Positions 21,314 to 33,743 of a stretch of 39,324 bases of DNA are shown in pieces (positions within the stretch are counted from its first letter, which is position 1; every line of letters begins with the position of its first letter). The position numbers and the translations under genes are program-made. The notes under the pieces were generated by a model. The model was not told where the DNA came from. It saw only the letters and a program-made list of their open reading frames with translations, and searched no databases. The DNA comes from Albugo candida (taxonomy: Eukaryota > Oomycota > Peronosporomycetes > Albuginales > Albuginaceae): contig CAJNAR010000061.1 in NCBI GenBank assembly GCA_905220665.1, positions 1 to 39,324 of the forward strand, read 5' to 3'.

Positions 21314-21727
21314 ATGCTATACAAAATGGATACCTTTAAGAAAATTGCTCTTGTTGCATGTGCATGTGTTGCATTAAGCAAAGGAAACATCCAAAACGAA
21401 TCTCCCACAAAGAGGAAGCTGGAACGATCTTCCACAACACCTCACATTCGGGAACCAGTTCCTAAAGATGCTCAGCCAGTCTTCCGACAATTGACCTATG
21501 GTATGGAGGCCGCAATGGTGAACAAGGCTGTAGAAACTGCTCTGCCCATAGCAGCCAGCGCAATCTCTACTCTAGCAAAGCCAGCAGTCGGGACCCTTTC
21601 TACTACCGATTCTAGCAAAAGTGACTTTCAAAAAGAGCCTTCTCCAAAGCAGCAGTCGCAGCAGCCTGCTCCCAAGTGTACCGACGATGACGACCAAATA
21701 CAGCGACCCAGAAAACCTGGCTTTTAG
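21314..21727 (+). CDS. Array copy 17: Q35K variant, 137 aa
   Basis: Standard protein with a single change, Q35K (AGGAAGCTG for AGGCAGCTG), which turns KRQLER into KRKLER and adds a second basic pair next to the possible Kex2 site. It is the second gene of the compact pair, with only 293 bp (21021-21313) separating it from the stop of copy 16. The promoter is a mosaic: B at the distal sites, GAAAAGC (A) proximally. Confidence 0.8.
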   Translation: MLYKMDTFKKIALVACACVALSKGNIQNESPTKRKLERSSTTPHIREPVPKDAQPVFRQLTYGMEAAMVNKAVETALPIAASAISTLAKPAVGTLSTTDSSKSDFQKEPSPKQQSQQPAPKCTDDDDQIQRPRKPGF

Positions 21728-22782
21728 TGACCAATACACAAGTGATTAAAGTCCGTAGTGTAGGTAGTTCAAGCAGCTACGCATGCAAGTCAAACTTTAC
21801 CGTCTTTCTGTTTTGTGTAATACATACTACGTTTTTCCTATCATCCAATTGACGTCGTTTCTTCATCTACATGTCTGATGTGATGATGCTTGTTTACTCC
21901 ATACCGTCCAAACCACAGGGGGCAAGTTGCTTCGTGATTTATTGTCAGAGCAATATCGCGATGTGCTCACTAGATAATCAACACCACAGGAAGCCAACTT
22001 CATAATCGAATCCGTATGAAGTGGGTACAAACTTACGCCTTACTTCTCTAAAGTCCGCTGTTGCCTTAGTAACGTGCTTTGTTTACTATCATAAGCATCC
22101 GTCGATTGTCTTGCTTTGAACATTCGTGCAACTGTAAATACAAATTCAGATGTTTCGGATTGCGCCGACCAATCGAAAACTTGACGCCGCTTCGTTAAAA
22201 CAATCCAAAAGGACAACTGGGAAGCGTGCTTTTAGCATGCGATGCTCATGAAAATAGAGGATTGCACAACCACTTCTCAACACAAGACAGACATGCTCGA
22301 GGCTTGGTCAACCAGAGTGACATATTTCTGATCAGTCTAATCAAATCTACACCCTCTAGTAGAAAGAAAATTCATATCAACAATGCGATGCGAAAGAATC
22401 CTTCAGCCTAGTCACAGTTAGCTCAGTTCTAGATGGCCAGACAGCCAGGAGAATCATTATTTTCGGAGCATGTTAGAAAGCTAGGGTAGACGTATCATAG
22501 AACATCTATTGAGATAGAGAAACGTTAGCTCAATTCTTTTTTGACCGATCAAGAATACATACGTTAACGATCAATCTTGCGGTATAGTGCATATGCGTTG
22601 ACCATCATTTATAGCTTCTTATTTTCTTGAGAAGCTTCTCTACAGACGGAATGACATGTTCGAGTCGGTGCGATTCTCATCCCTGCTGTAGTGTAAAGTT
22701 ATCTCCTATAAATTTGGGCTTCCACTAATTTCCAGCTTCTCAAATCTCAATTCGACTCACACAAAACACTTGAAACCCACAA

Positions 22783-23196
22783 ATGCTATACAAAATGGAT
22801 ACCTTTAAGAAAATTGCTCTTGTTGCATGTGCATGTGTTGCATTAAGCAAAGGAAACATCCAAAACGAATCTCCCACAAAGAGGCAGCTGGAACGATCTT
22901 CCACAACACCTCACATTCGGGAACCAGTTCCTAAAGATGCTCAGCCAGTCTTCCGACAATTGACCTATGGTATGGAGGCCGCAATGGTGAACAAGGCTGT
23001 AGAAACTGCTCTGCCCATAGCAGCCAGCGCAATCTCTACTCTAGCAAAGCCAGCAGTCGGGACCCTTTCTACTACCGATTCTAGCAAAAGTGACTTTCAA
23101 AAAGAGCCTTCTCCAAAGCAGCAGTCGCAGCAGCCTGCTCCCAAGTGTACCGACGATGACGACCAAATACAGCGACCCAGAAAACCTGGCTTTTAG
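22783..23196 (+). CDS. Array copy 18: small secreted protein, 137 aa
   Basis: Protein identical to copy 1; full haplotype B promoter. The upstream spacer 21728-22782 has CGTTTCTTC, five G and TCAGAGCAAT. This linked set follows each complete Q35K copy (17, 25 and 29). Confidence 0.8.
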   Translation: MLYKMDTFKKIALVACACVALSKGNIQNESPTKRQLERSSTTPHIREPVPKDAQPVFRQLTYGMEAAMVNKAVETALPIAASAISTLAKPAVGTLSTTDSSKSDFQKEPSPKQQSQQPAPKCTDDDDQIQRPRKPGF

Positions 23197-24252
23197 TGAC
23201 CAATACACAAGTGATTAAAGTCCGTAGTGTAGGTAGTTCAAGCAGCTACGCATGCAAGTCAAACTTTACCGTCTTTCTGTTTTGTGTAATACATACTACG
23301 TTTTTCCTATCATCCAATTGACGTCGTTCCTTCATCTACATGTCTGATGTGATGATGCTTGTTTACTCCATAACGTCCAAACCACAGGGGGGCAAGTTGC
23401 TTCGTGATTTATTGTCAAAGCAATATCGCGATGTGCTCACTAGATAATCAACACCACAGGAAGCCAACTTCATAATCGAATCCGTATGAAGTGGGTACAA
23501 ACTTACGCCTTACTTCTCTAAAGTCCGCTGTTGCCTTAGTAACGTGCTTTGTTTACTATCATAAGCATCCGTCGATTGTCTTGCTTTGAACATTCGTGCA
23601 ACTGTAAATACAAATTCAGATGTTTCGGATTGCGCCGACCAATCGAAAACTTGACACCGCTTCGTTAAAACAATCCAAAAGGACAACCGGGAAGCGTGCT
23701 TTTAGCATGCGATGCTCATGAAAATAGAGGATTGCACAACCACTTCTCAACACAAGACAGACATGCTCGAGGCTTGGTCAACCAGAGTGACATATTTCTG
23801 ATCAGTCTAATCAAATCTACACCCTCTAGTAGAAAGAAAATTCATATCAACAATGCGATGCGAAAGAATCCTTCAGCCTAGTCACAGTTAGCTCAGTTCT
23901 AGATGGCCAGACAGCCAGGAGAATCATTATTTTCGGAGCATGTTAGAAAGCTAGGTTAGACGTATCATAGAACATCTATTGAGATAGAGAAACGTTAGCT
24001 CAATTCTTTTTTGACCGATCAAGAATACATACGTTAACGATCAATCTTGCGGTATAGTGCATATGCGTTGACCATCATTTATAGCTTCTTATTTTCTTGA
24101 GAAGCTTCTCTACAGACGGAATGACATGTTCGAGTCGGTGGGATTCTCATCCCTGCTGTAGTGTAAAGTTATCTCCTATAAATTTGGGCTTCCACTAATT
24201 TCCAGCTTCTCAAATCTCAATTCGACTCACACAAAACACTTGAAACCCACAA

Positions 24253-24666
24253 ATGCTATACAAAATGGATACCTTTAAGAAAATTGCTCTTGTTGCATGT
24301 GCATGTGTTGCATTAAGCAAAGGAAACATCCAAAACGAATCTCCCACAAAGAGGCAGCTGGAACGATCTTCCACAACACCTCACATTCGGGAACCAGTTC
24401 CTAAAGATGCTCAGCCAGTCTTCCGACAATTGACCTATGGTATGGAGGCCGCAATGGTGAACAAGGCTGTAGAAACTGCTCTGCCCATAGCAGCCAGCGC
24501 AATCTCTACTCTAGCAAAGCCAGCAGTCGGGACCCTTTCTACTACCGATTCTAGCAAAAGTGACTTTCAAAAAGAGCCTTCTCCAAAGCAGCAGTCGCAG
24601 CAGCCTGCTCCCAAGTGTACCGACGATGACGACCAAATACAGCGACCCAGAAAACCTGGCTTTTAG
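24253..24666 (+). CDS. Array copy 19: small secreted protein, 137 aa
   Basis: Protein identical to copy 1; haplotype B promoter with the GTGGGATT change shared with copy 10. The upstream spacer 23197-24252 has CCATAACGTCC, six G and GGACAACCGG. Confidence 0.8.
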   Translation: MLYKMDTFKKIALVACACVALSKGNIQNESPTKRQLERSSTTPHIREPVPKDAQPVFRQLTYGMEAAMVNKAVETALPIAASAISTLAKPAVGTLSTTDSSKSDFQKEPSPKQQSQQPAPKCTDDDDQIQRPRKPGF

Positions 24667-25722
24667 TGACCAATACACAAGTGATTAAAGTCCGTAGTGT
24701 AGGTAGTTCAAGCAGCTACGCATGCAAGTCAAACTTTACCGTCTTTCTGTTTTGTGTAATACATACTACGTTTTTCCTATCATCCAATTGACGTCGTTCC
24801 TTCATCTACATGTCTGATGTGATGATGCTTGTTTACTCCAAACCGTCCAAACCACAGGGGGGCAAGTTGCTTCGTGATTTATTGTCAAAGCAATATCGCG
24901 ATGTGCTCACTAGATAATCAACACCACAGGAAGCCAACTTCATAATCGAATCCGTATGAAGTGGGTACAAACTTACGCCTTACTTCTCTAAAGTCCGCTG
25001 TTGCCTTAGTAACGTGCTTTGTTTACTATCATAAGCATCCGTCGATTGTCTTGCTTTGAACATTCGTGCAACTGTAAATACAAATTCAGATGTTTCGGAT
25101 TGCGCCGACCAATCGAAAACTTGACACCGCTTCGTTAAAACAATCCAAAAGGACAACCGGGAAGCGTGCTTTTAGCATGCGATGCTCATGAAAATAGAGG
25201 ATTGCACAACCACTTCTCAACACAAGACAGACATGCTCGAGGCTTGGTCAACCAGAGTGACATATTTCTGATCAGTCTAATCAAATCTACACCCTCTAGT
25301 AGAAAGAAAATTCATATCAACAATGCGATGCGAAAGAATCCTTCAGCCTAGTCACAGTTAGCTCAGTTCTAGATGGCCAGACAGCCAGGAGAATCATTAT
25401 TTTCGGAGCATGTTAGAAAGCTAGGGTAGACGTATCATAGAACATCTATTGAGATAGAGAAACGTTAGCTCAATTCTTTTATGACCGATCAAGAATACAT
25501 ACGTTAACGATCAATCGTGCGGTATAGTGCATATGCGTTGACTATCATGTATAGCTTCTTATTTTCTTGAAAAGCTTCTCTACAGACGGAATGACATGTT
25601 CGAGTCGGTGCGATTCTCATCCCTGCTGTAGTGTAAAGTTATCTCCTATAAATTTGGGCTTCCACTAATTTCCAGCTTCTCAAATCTCAATTCGACTCAC
25701 ACAAAACACTTGAAACCCACAA

Positions 25723-26136
25723 ATGCTATACAAAATGGATACCTTTAAGAAAATTGCTCTTGTTGCATGTGCATGTGTTGCATTAAGCAAAGGAAACATC
25801 CAAAACGAATCTCCCACAAAGAGGCAGCTGGAACGATCTTCCACAACACCTCACATTCGGGAACCAGTTCCTAAAGATGCTCAGCCAGTCTTCCGACAAT
25901 TGACCTATGGTATGGAGGCCGCAATGGTGAACAAGGCTGTAGAAACTGCTCTGCCCATAGCAGCCAGCGCAATCTCTACTCTAGCAAAGCCAGCAGTCGG
26001 GACCCTTTCTACTACCGATTCTAGCAAAAGTGACTTTCAAAAAGAGCCTTCTCCAAAGCAGCAGTCGCAGCAGCCTGCTCCCAAGTGTACCGACGATGAC
26101 GACCAAATACAGCGACCCAGAAAACCTGGCTTTTAG
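25723..26136 (+). CDS. Array copy 20: small secreted protein, 137 aa
   Basis: Protein identical to copy 1; full haplotype A promoter. The upstream spacer 24667-25722 has CCAAACCGTCC, six G and GGACAACCGG. The whole 1,470-bp stretch 24667-26136 looks identical to the next one. Confidence 0.8.
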   Translation: MLYKMDTFKKIALVACACVALSKGNIQNESPTKRQLERSSTTPHIREPVPKDAQPVFRQLTYGMEAAMVNKAVETALPIAASAISTLAKPAVGTLSTTDSSKSDFQKEPSPKQQSQQPAPKCTDDDDQIQRPRKPGF

Positions 26137-27192
26137 TGACCAATACACAAGTGATTAAAGTCCGTAGTGTAGGTAGTTCAAGCAGCTACGCATGCAAGTC
26201 AAACTTTACCGTCTTTCTGTTTTGTGTAATACATACTACGTTTTTCCTATCATCCAATTGACGTCGTTCCTTCATCTACATGTCTGATGTGATGATGCTT
26301 GTTTACTCCAAACCGTCCAAACCACAGGGGGGCAAGTTGCTTCGTGATTTATTGTCAAAGCAATATCGCGATGTGCTCACTAGATAATCAACACCACAGG
26401 AAGCCAACTTCATAATCGAATCCGTATGAAGTGGGTACAAACTTACGCCTTACTTCTCTAAAGTCCGCTGTTGCCTTAGTAACGTGCTTTGTTTACTATC
26501 ATAAGCATCCGTCGATTGTCTTGCTTTGAACATTCGTGCAACTGTAAATACAAATTCAGATGTTTCGGATTGCGCCGACCAATCGAAAACTTGACACCGC
26601 TTCGTTAAAACAATCCAAAAGGACAACCGGGAAGCGTGCTTTTAGCATGCGATGCTCATGAAAATAGAGGATTGCACAACCACTTCTCAACACAAGACAG
26701 ACATGCTCGAGGCTTGGTCAACCAGAGTGACATATTTCTGATCAGTCTAATCAAATCTACACCCTCTAGTAGAAAGAAAATTCATATCAACAATGCGATG
26801 CGAAAGAATCCTTCAGCCTAGTCACAGTTAGCTCAGTTCTAGATGGCCAGACAGCCAGGAGAATCATTATTTTCGGAGCATGTTAGAAAGCTAGGGTAGA
26901 CGTATCATAGAACATCTATTGAGATAGAGAAACGTTAGCTCAATTCTTTTATGACCGATCAAGAATACATACGTTAACGATCAATCGTGCGGTATAGTGC
27001 ATATGCGTTGACTATCATGTATAGCTTCTTATTTTCTTGAAAAGCTTCTCTACAGACGGAATGACATGTTCGAGTCGGTGCGATTCTCATCCCTGCTGTA
27101 GTGTAAAGTTATCTCCTATAAATTTGGGCTTCCACTAATTTCCAGCTTCTCAAATCTCAATTCGACTCACACAAAACACTTGAAACCCACAA

Positions 27193-27606
27193 ATGCTATA
27201 CAAAATGGATACCTTTAAGAAAATTGCTCTTGTTGCATGTGCATGTGTTGCATTAAGCAAAGGAAACATCCAAAACGAATCTCCCACAAAGAGGCAGCTG
27301 GAACGATCTTCCACAACACCTCACATTCGGGAACCAGTTCCTAAAGATGCTCAGCCAGTCTTCCGACAATTGACCTATGGTATGGAGGCCGCAATGGTGA
27401 ACAAGGCTGTAGAAACTGCTCTGCCCATAGCAGCCAGCGCAATCTCTACTCTAGCAAAGCCAGCAGTCGGGACCCTTTCTACTACCGATTCTAGCAAAAG
27501 TGACTTTCAAAAAGAGCCTTCTCCAAAGCAGCAGTCGCAGCAGCCTGCTCCCAAGTGTACCGACGATGACGACCAAATACAGCGACCCAGAAAACCTGGC
27601 TTTTAG
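27193..27606 (+). CDS. Array copy 21: small secreted protein, 137 aa
   Basis: Protein identical to copy 1; full haplotype A promoter. Spacer plus gene (26137-27606) shows no difference from copy 20 at any diagnostic site I compared, making these the least diverged neighbours in the window. Confidence 0.8.
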   Translation: MLYKMDTFKKIALVACACVALSKGNIQNESPTKRQLERSSTTPHIREPVPKDAQPVFRQLTYGMEAAMVNKAVETALPIAASAISTLAKPAVGTLSTTDSSKSDFQKEPSPKQQSQQPAPKCTDDDDQIQRPRKPGF

Positions 27607-28662
27607 TGACCAATACACAAGTGATTAAAGTCCGTAGTGTAGGTAGTTCAAGCAGCTACGCATGCAAGTCAAACTTTACCGTCTTTCTGTTTTGTGTAAT
27701 ACATACTACGTTTTTCCTATCATCCAATTGACGTCGTTCCTTCATCTACATGTCTGATGTGATGATGCTTGTTTACTCCAAACCGTCCAAACCACAGGGG
27801 GGCAAGTTGCTTCGTGATTTATTGTCAAAGCAATATCGCGATGTGCTCACTAGATAATCAACACTACAGGAAGCCAACTTCATAATCGAATCCGTATGAA
27901 GTGGGTACAAACTTACGCCTTACTTCTCTAAAGTCCGCTGTTGCCTTAGTAACGTGCTTTGTTTACTATCATAAGCATCCGTCGATTGTCTTGCTTTGAA
28001 CATTCGTGCAACTGTAAATACAAATTCAGATGTTTCGGATTGCGCCGACCAATCGAAAACTTGACGCCGCTTCGTTAAAACAATCCAAAAGGACAACTGG
28101 GAAGCGTGCTTTTAGCATGCGATGCTCATGAAAATAGAGGATTGCACAACCACTTCTCAACACAAGACAGACATGCTCGAGGCTTGGTCAACCAGAGTGA
28201 CATATTTCTGATCAGTCTAATCAAATCTACACCCTCTAGTAGAAAGAAAATTCATATCAACAATGCGATGCGAAAGAATCCTTCAGCCTAGTCACAGTTA
28301 GCTCAGTTCTAGATGGCCAGACAGCCAGGAGAATCATTATTTTCGGAGCATGTTAGAAAGCTAGGGTAGACGTATCATAGAACATCTATTGAGATAGAGA
28401 AACGTTAGCTCAATTCTTTTTTGACCGATCAAGAATACATACGTTAACGATCAATCTTGCGGTATAGTGCATATGCGTTGACCATCATTTATAGCTTCTT
28501 ATTTTCTTGAGAAGCTTCTCTACAGACGGAATGACATGTTCGAGTCGGTGCGATTCTCATCCCTGCTGTAGTGTAAAGTTATCTCCTATAAATTTGGGCT
28601 TCCACTAATTTCCAGCTTCTCAAATCTCAATTCGACTCACACAAAACACTTGAAACCCACAA

Positions 28663-29067
28663 ATGCTATACAAAATGGATACCTTTAAGAAAATTGCTCT
28701 TGTTGCATGTGCATGTGTTGCATTAAGCAAAGGAAACATCCAAAACGAATCTCCCACAAAGAGGCAGCTGGAACGATCTTCCACAACACCTCACATTCGG
28801 GAACCAGTTCCTAAAGATGCTCAGCCAGTCTTCCGACAATTGACCTATGGTATGGAGGCCGCAATGGTGAACAAGGCTGTAGAAACTGCTCTGCCCATAG
28901 CAGCCAGCGCAATCTCTACTCTAGCAAAGCCAGCAGTCGGGACCCTTTCTACTACCGATTCTAGCAAAAGTGACTTTCAAAAAGAGCCTTCTCCAAAGCA
29001 GCAGCCTGCTCCCAAGTGTACCGACGATGACGACCAAATACAGCGACCCAGAGAACCTGGCTTTTAG
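28663..29067 (+). CDS. Array copy 22: 134-aa variant with a 3-residue linker deletion and K134E
   Basis: Nine bases are lost from the CAG-rich linker (one of the QQ-S-QQ halves), so KQQSQQPAP becomes KQQPAP, an in-frame slippage between CAGCAG repeats. The tail reads RPREPGF, i.e. standard K134 is E, which reduces its positive charge. Both changes are private to this copy. Full haplotype B promoter. The upstream spacer 27607-28662 has ACACTACAGG, otherwise seen only before copy 8, and is thus a possible exchange product of that lineage. Confidence 0.8.
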   Translation: MLYKMDTFKKIALVACACVALSKGNIQNESPTKRQLERSSTTPHIREPVPKDAQPVFRQLTYGMEAAMVNKAVETALPIAASAISTLAKPAVGTLSTTDSSKSDFQKEPSPKQQPAPKCTDDDDQIQRPREPGF

Positions 29068-30122
29068 TGACCAATACACAAGTGATTAAAGTCCGTAGTG
29101 TAGGTAGTTCAAGCAGCTACGCATGCAAGTCAAACTTTACCGTCTTTCTGTTTTGTGTAATACATACTACGTTTTTCCTATCATCCAATTGACGTCGTTC
29201 CTTCATCTACATGTCTGATGTGATGATGCTTGTTTACTCCATACCGTCCAAACCACAGGGGGCAAGTTGCTTCGTGATTTATTGTCAAAGCAATATCGCG
29301 ATGTGCTCACTAGATAATCAACACCACAGGAAGCCAACTTCATAATCGAATCCGTATGAAGTGGGTACAAACTTACGCCTTACTTCTCTAAAGTCCTCTG
29401 TTGCCTTAGTAACGTGCTTTGTTTACTATCATAAGCATCCGTCGATTGTCTTGCTTTGAACATTCGTGCAACTGTAAATACAAAGTCAGATGTTTCGGAT
29501 TGCGCCGACCAATCGAAAACTTGACACCGCTTCGTTAAAACAATCCAAAAGGACAACTGGGAAGCGTGCTTTTAGCATGCGATGCTCATGTTGATAGAGG
29601 ATTGCACAACCACTTCTCAACACAAGACAGACATGCTCGAGGCTTGGTCAACCAGAGTGACATATTTCTGATCAGTCTAATCAAATCTACACCCTCTAGT
29701 AGAAAGAAAATTCATATCAACAATGCGATGCGAAAGAATCCTTCAGCCTAGTCACAGTTAGCTCAGTTCTAGATGGCCAGACAGCCAGGAGAATCATTAT
29801 TTTCGGAGCATGTTAGAAAGCTAGGGTAGACGTATCATAGAACATCTATTGAGATAGAGAAACGTTAGCTCAATTCTTTTTTGACCGATCAAGAATACAT
29901 ACGTTAACGATCAATCTTGCGGTATAGTGCATATGCGTTGACCATCATTTATAGCTTCTTATTTTCTTGAAAAGCTTCTCTACAGACGGAATGACATGTT
30001 CGAGTCGGTGCGATTCTCATCCCTGCTGTAGTGTAAAGTTATCTCCTATAAATTTGGGCTTCCACTAATTTCCAGCTTCTCAAATCTCAATTCGACTCAC
30101 ACAAAACACTTGAAACCCACAA

Positions 30123-30536
30123 ATGCTATACAAAATGGATACCTTTAAGAAAATTGCTCTTGTTGCATGTGCATGTGTTGCATTAAGCAAAGGAAACATC
30201 CAAAACGAATCTCCCACAAAGAGGCAGCTGGAACGATCTTCCACAACACCTCACATTCGGGAACCAGTTCCTAAAGATGCTCAGCCAGTCTTCCGACAAT
30301 TGACCTATGGTATGGAGGCCGCAATGGTGAACAAGGCTGTAGAAACTGCTCTGCCCATAGCAGCCAGCGCAATCTCTACTCTAGCAAAGCCAGCAGTCGG
30401 GACCCTTTCTACTACCGATTCTAGCAAAAGTGACTTTCAAAAAGAGCCTTCTCCAAAGCAGCAGTCGCAGCAGCCTGCTCCCAAGTGTACTGACGATGAC
30501 GACCAAATACAGCGACCCAGAAAACCTGGCTTTTAG
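30123..30536 (+). CDS. Array copy 23: small secreted protein, 137 aa
   Basis: Protein identical to copy 1 with one silent change (ACT for ACC at T123). The promoter is a mosaic: B distally, GAAAAGC proximally, as before the Q35K copies. The upstream spacer 29068-30122 has a private AGTCCTCTG near 29392 and the GTTGAT junction. Confidence 0.8.
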   Translation: MLYKMDTFKKIALVACACVALSKGNIQNESPTKRQLERSSTTPHIREPVPKDAQPVFRQLTYGMEAAMVNKAVETALPIAASAISTLAKPAVGTLSTTDSSKSDFQKEPSPKQQSQQPAPKCTDDDDQIQRPRKPGF

Positions 30537-31591
30537 TGACCAATACACAAGTGATTAAAGTCCGTAGTGTAGGTAGTTCAAGCAGCTACGCATGCAAGTC
30601 AAACTTTACCGTCTTTCTGTTTTGTGTAATACATACTACGTTTTTCCTATCATCCAATTGACGTCGTTTCTTCATCTACATGTCTGATGTGATGATGCTT
30701 GTTTACTCCATACCGTCCAAACCACAGGGGGCAAGTTGCTTCGTGATTTATTGTCAGAGCAATATCGCGATGTGCTCACTAGATAATCAACACCACAGGA
30801 AGCCAACTTCATAATCGAATCCGTATGAAGTGGGTACAAACTTACGCCTTACTTCTCTAAAGTCCGCTGTTGCCTTAGTAACGTGCTTTGTTTACTATCA
30901 TAAGCATCCGTCGATTGTCTTGCTTTGAACATTCGTGCAACTGTAAATACAAATTCAGATGTTTCGGATTGCGCCGACCAATCGAAAACTTGACACCGCT
31001 TCGTTAAAACAATCCAAAAGGACAACTGGGAAGCGTGCTTTTAGCATGCGATGCTCATGAAAATAGAGGATTGCACAACCACTTCTCAACACAAGACAGA
31101 CATGCTCGAGGCTTGGTCAACCAGAGTGACATATTTTTGATCAGTCTAATCAAATCTACACCCTCTAGTAAAAAGAAAATTCATATCAACAATGCGATGC
31201 GAAAGAATCCTTCAGCCTAGTCGCAGTTAGCTCAGTTCTAGATGGCCAGACAGCCAGGAGAATCATTACTTTCTGAGCATATAAGAAAGCTAGGGTAGAC
31301 GTATCATAGAACATCTATTGAGATAGAGAAACGTTAGCTCAATTCTTTTATGACCGATCAAGAATACATACGTTAACGATCAATCGTGCGGTATAGTGCA
31401 TATGCGTTGACTATCATGTATAGCTTCTTATTTTCTTGAAAAGCTTCTCTACAGACGGAATGACATGTTCGAGTCGGTGCGATTCTCATCCCTGCTGTAG
31501 TGTAAAGTTATCTCCTATAAATTTGGGCTTCCACTAATTTCCAGCTTCTCAAATCTCAATTCGACTCACACAAAACACTTGAAACCCACAA

Positions 31592-31981
31592 ATGCTATAC
31601 AAAATGGATACCTTTAAGAAAATTGCTCTTGTTGCATGTGCATGTGTTGCATTAAGCAAAGGAAACATCCAAAACGAATCTCCCACAAAGAGGCAGCTGG
31701 AACGATCTTCCACAACACCTCACATTCGGGAACCAGTTCCTAAAGATGCTCAGCCAGTCTTCCGACAATTGACCTATGGTATGGAGGCCGCAATGGTGAA
31801 CAAGGCTGTAGAAACTGCTCTGCCCATAGCAGCCAGCGCAATCTCTACTCTAGCAAAGCCAGCAGTCGGGACCCTTTCTACTACCGATTCTAGCAAAAGT
31901 GACTTTCAAAAAGAGCCTTCTCCAAAGCAGCAGTCGCAGCAGCCTGCTCCCAAGTGTACCGACGATACAAAGCTAGGGTAG
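31592..31981 (+). CDS. Array copy 24: short-tail variant, 129 aa
   Basis: Same deletion junction and TKLG ending as copies 12, 16 and 28 (junction near 31966). It opens a 5,092-bp higher-order block. Haplotype A promoter. The upstream spacer 30537-31591 shares TTTTTGATC, TAAAAAG, TCGCAG and the extra TATA-like element with the spacer of copy 12 but has GAAAAT at the unit junction. Confidence 0.8.
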   Translation: MLYKMDTFKKIALVACACVALSKGNIQNESPTKRQLERSSTTPHIREPVPKDAQPVFRQLTYGMEAAMVNKAVETALPIAASAISTLAKPAVGTLSTTDSSKSDFQKEPSPKQQSQQPAPKCTDDTKLG

Positions 31982-32274
31982 ACGTATCATAGAACATCTA
32001 TTGAGATAGAGAAACGTTAGCTCAATTCTTTTTTGACCGATCAAGAATACATACGTTAACGATCAATCTTGCGGTATAGTGCATATGCGTTGACCATCAT
32101 TTATAGCTTCTTATTTTCTTGAAAAGCTTCTCTACAGACGGAATGACATGTTCGAGTCGGTGCGATTCTCATCCCTGCTGTAGTGTAAAGTTATCTCCTA
32201 TAAATTTGGGCTTCCACTAATTTCCAGCTTCTCAAATCTCAATTCGACTCACACAAAACACTTGAAACCCACAA

Positions 32275-32688
32275 ATGCTATACAAAATGGATACCTTTAA
32301 GAAAATTGCTCTTGTTGCATGTGCATGTGTTGCATTAAGCAAAGGAAACATCCAAAACGAATCTCCCACAAAGAGGAAGCTGGAACGATCTTCCACAACA
32401 CCTCACATTCGGGAACCAGTTCCTAAAGATGCTCAGCCAGTCTTCCGACAATTGACCTATGGTATGGAGGCCGCAATGGTGAACAAGGCTGTAGAAACTG
32501 CTCTGCCCATAGCAGCCAGCGCAATCTCTACTCTAGCAAAGCCAGCAGTCGGGACCCTTTCTACTACCGATTCTAGCAAAAGTGACTTTCAAAAAGAGCC
32601 TTCTCCAAAGCAGCAGTCGCAGCAGCCTGCTCCCAAGTGTACCGACGATGACGACCAAATACAGCGACCCAGAAAACCTGGCTTTTAG
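32275..32688 (+). CDS. Array copy 25: Q35K variant, 137 aa
   Basis: Same protein as copy 17 (KRKLER). Second gene of a compact pair with copy 24, with only 293 bp (31982-32274) between them. The promoter is B distally and GAAAAGC proximally, identical in layout to copies 17 and 29. Confidence 0.8.
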   Translation: MLYKMDTFKKIALVACACVALSKGNIQNESPTKRKLERSSTTPHIREPVPKDAQPVFRQLTYGMEAAMVNKAVETALPIAASAISTLAKPAVGTLSTTDSSKSDFQKEPSPKQQSQQPAPKCTDDDDQIQRPRKPGF

Positions 32689-33743
32689 TGACCAATACAC
32701 AAGTGATTAAAGTCCGTAGTGTAGGTAGTTCAAGCAGCTACGCATGCAAGTCAAACTTTACCGTCTTTCTGTTTTGTGTAATACATACTACGTTTTTCCT
32801 ATCATCCAATTGACGTCGTTTCTTCATCTACATGTCTGATGTGATGATGCTTGTTTACTCCATACCGTCCAAACCACAGGGGGCAAGTTGCTTCGTGATT
32901 TATTGTCAGAGCAATATCGCGATGTGCTCACTAGATAATCAACACCACAGGAAGCCAACTTCATAATCGAATCCGTATGAAGTGGGTACAAACTTACGCC
33001 TTACTTCTCTAAAGTCCGCTGTTGCCTTAGTAACGTGCTTTGTTTACTATCATAAGCATCCGTCGATTGTCTTGCTTTGAACATTCGTGCAACTGTAAAT
33101 ACAAAGTCAGATGTTTCGGATTGCGCCGACCAATCGAAAACTTGACACCGCTTCGTTAAAACAATCCAAAAGGACAACTGGGAAGCGTGCTTTTAGCATG
33201 CGATGCTCATGAAAATAGAGGATTGCACAACCACTTCTCAACACAAGACAGACATGCTCGAGGCTTGGTCAACCAGAGTGACATATTTCTGATCAGTCTA
33301 ATCAAATCTACACCCTCTAGTAGAAAGAAAATTCATATCAACAATGCGATGCGAAAGAATCCTTCAGCCTAGTCACAGTTAGCTCAGTTCTAGATGGCCA
33401 GACAGCCAGGAGAATCATTATTTTCGGAGCATGTTAGAAAGCTAGGGTAGACGTATCATAGAACATCTATTGAGATAGAGAAACGTTAGCTCAATTCTTT
33501 TTTGACCGATCAAGAATACATACGTTAACGATCAATCTTGCGGTATAGTGCATATGCGTTGACCATCATTTATAGCTTCTTATTTTCTTGAGAAGCTTCT
33601 CTACAGACGGAATGACATGTTCGAGTCGGTGCGATTCTCATCCCTGCTGTAGTGTAAAGTTATCTCCTATAAATTTGGGCTTCCACTAATTTCCAGCTTC
33701 TCAAATCTCAATTCGACTCACACAAAACACTTGAAACCCACAA

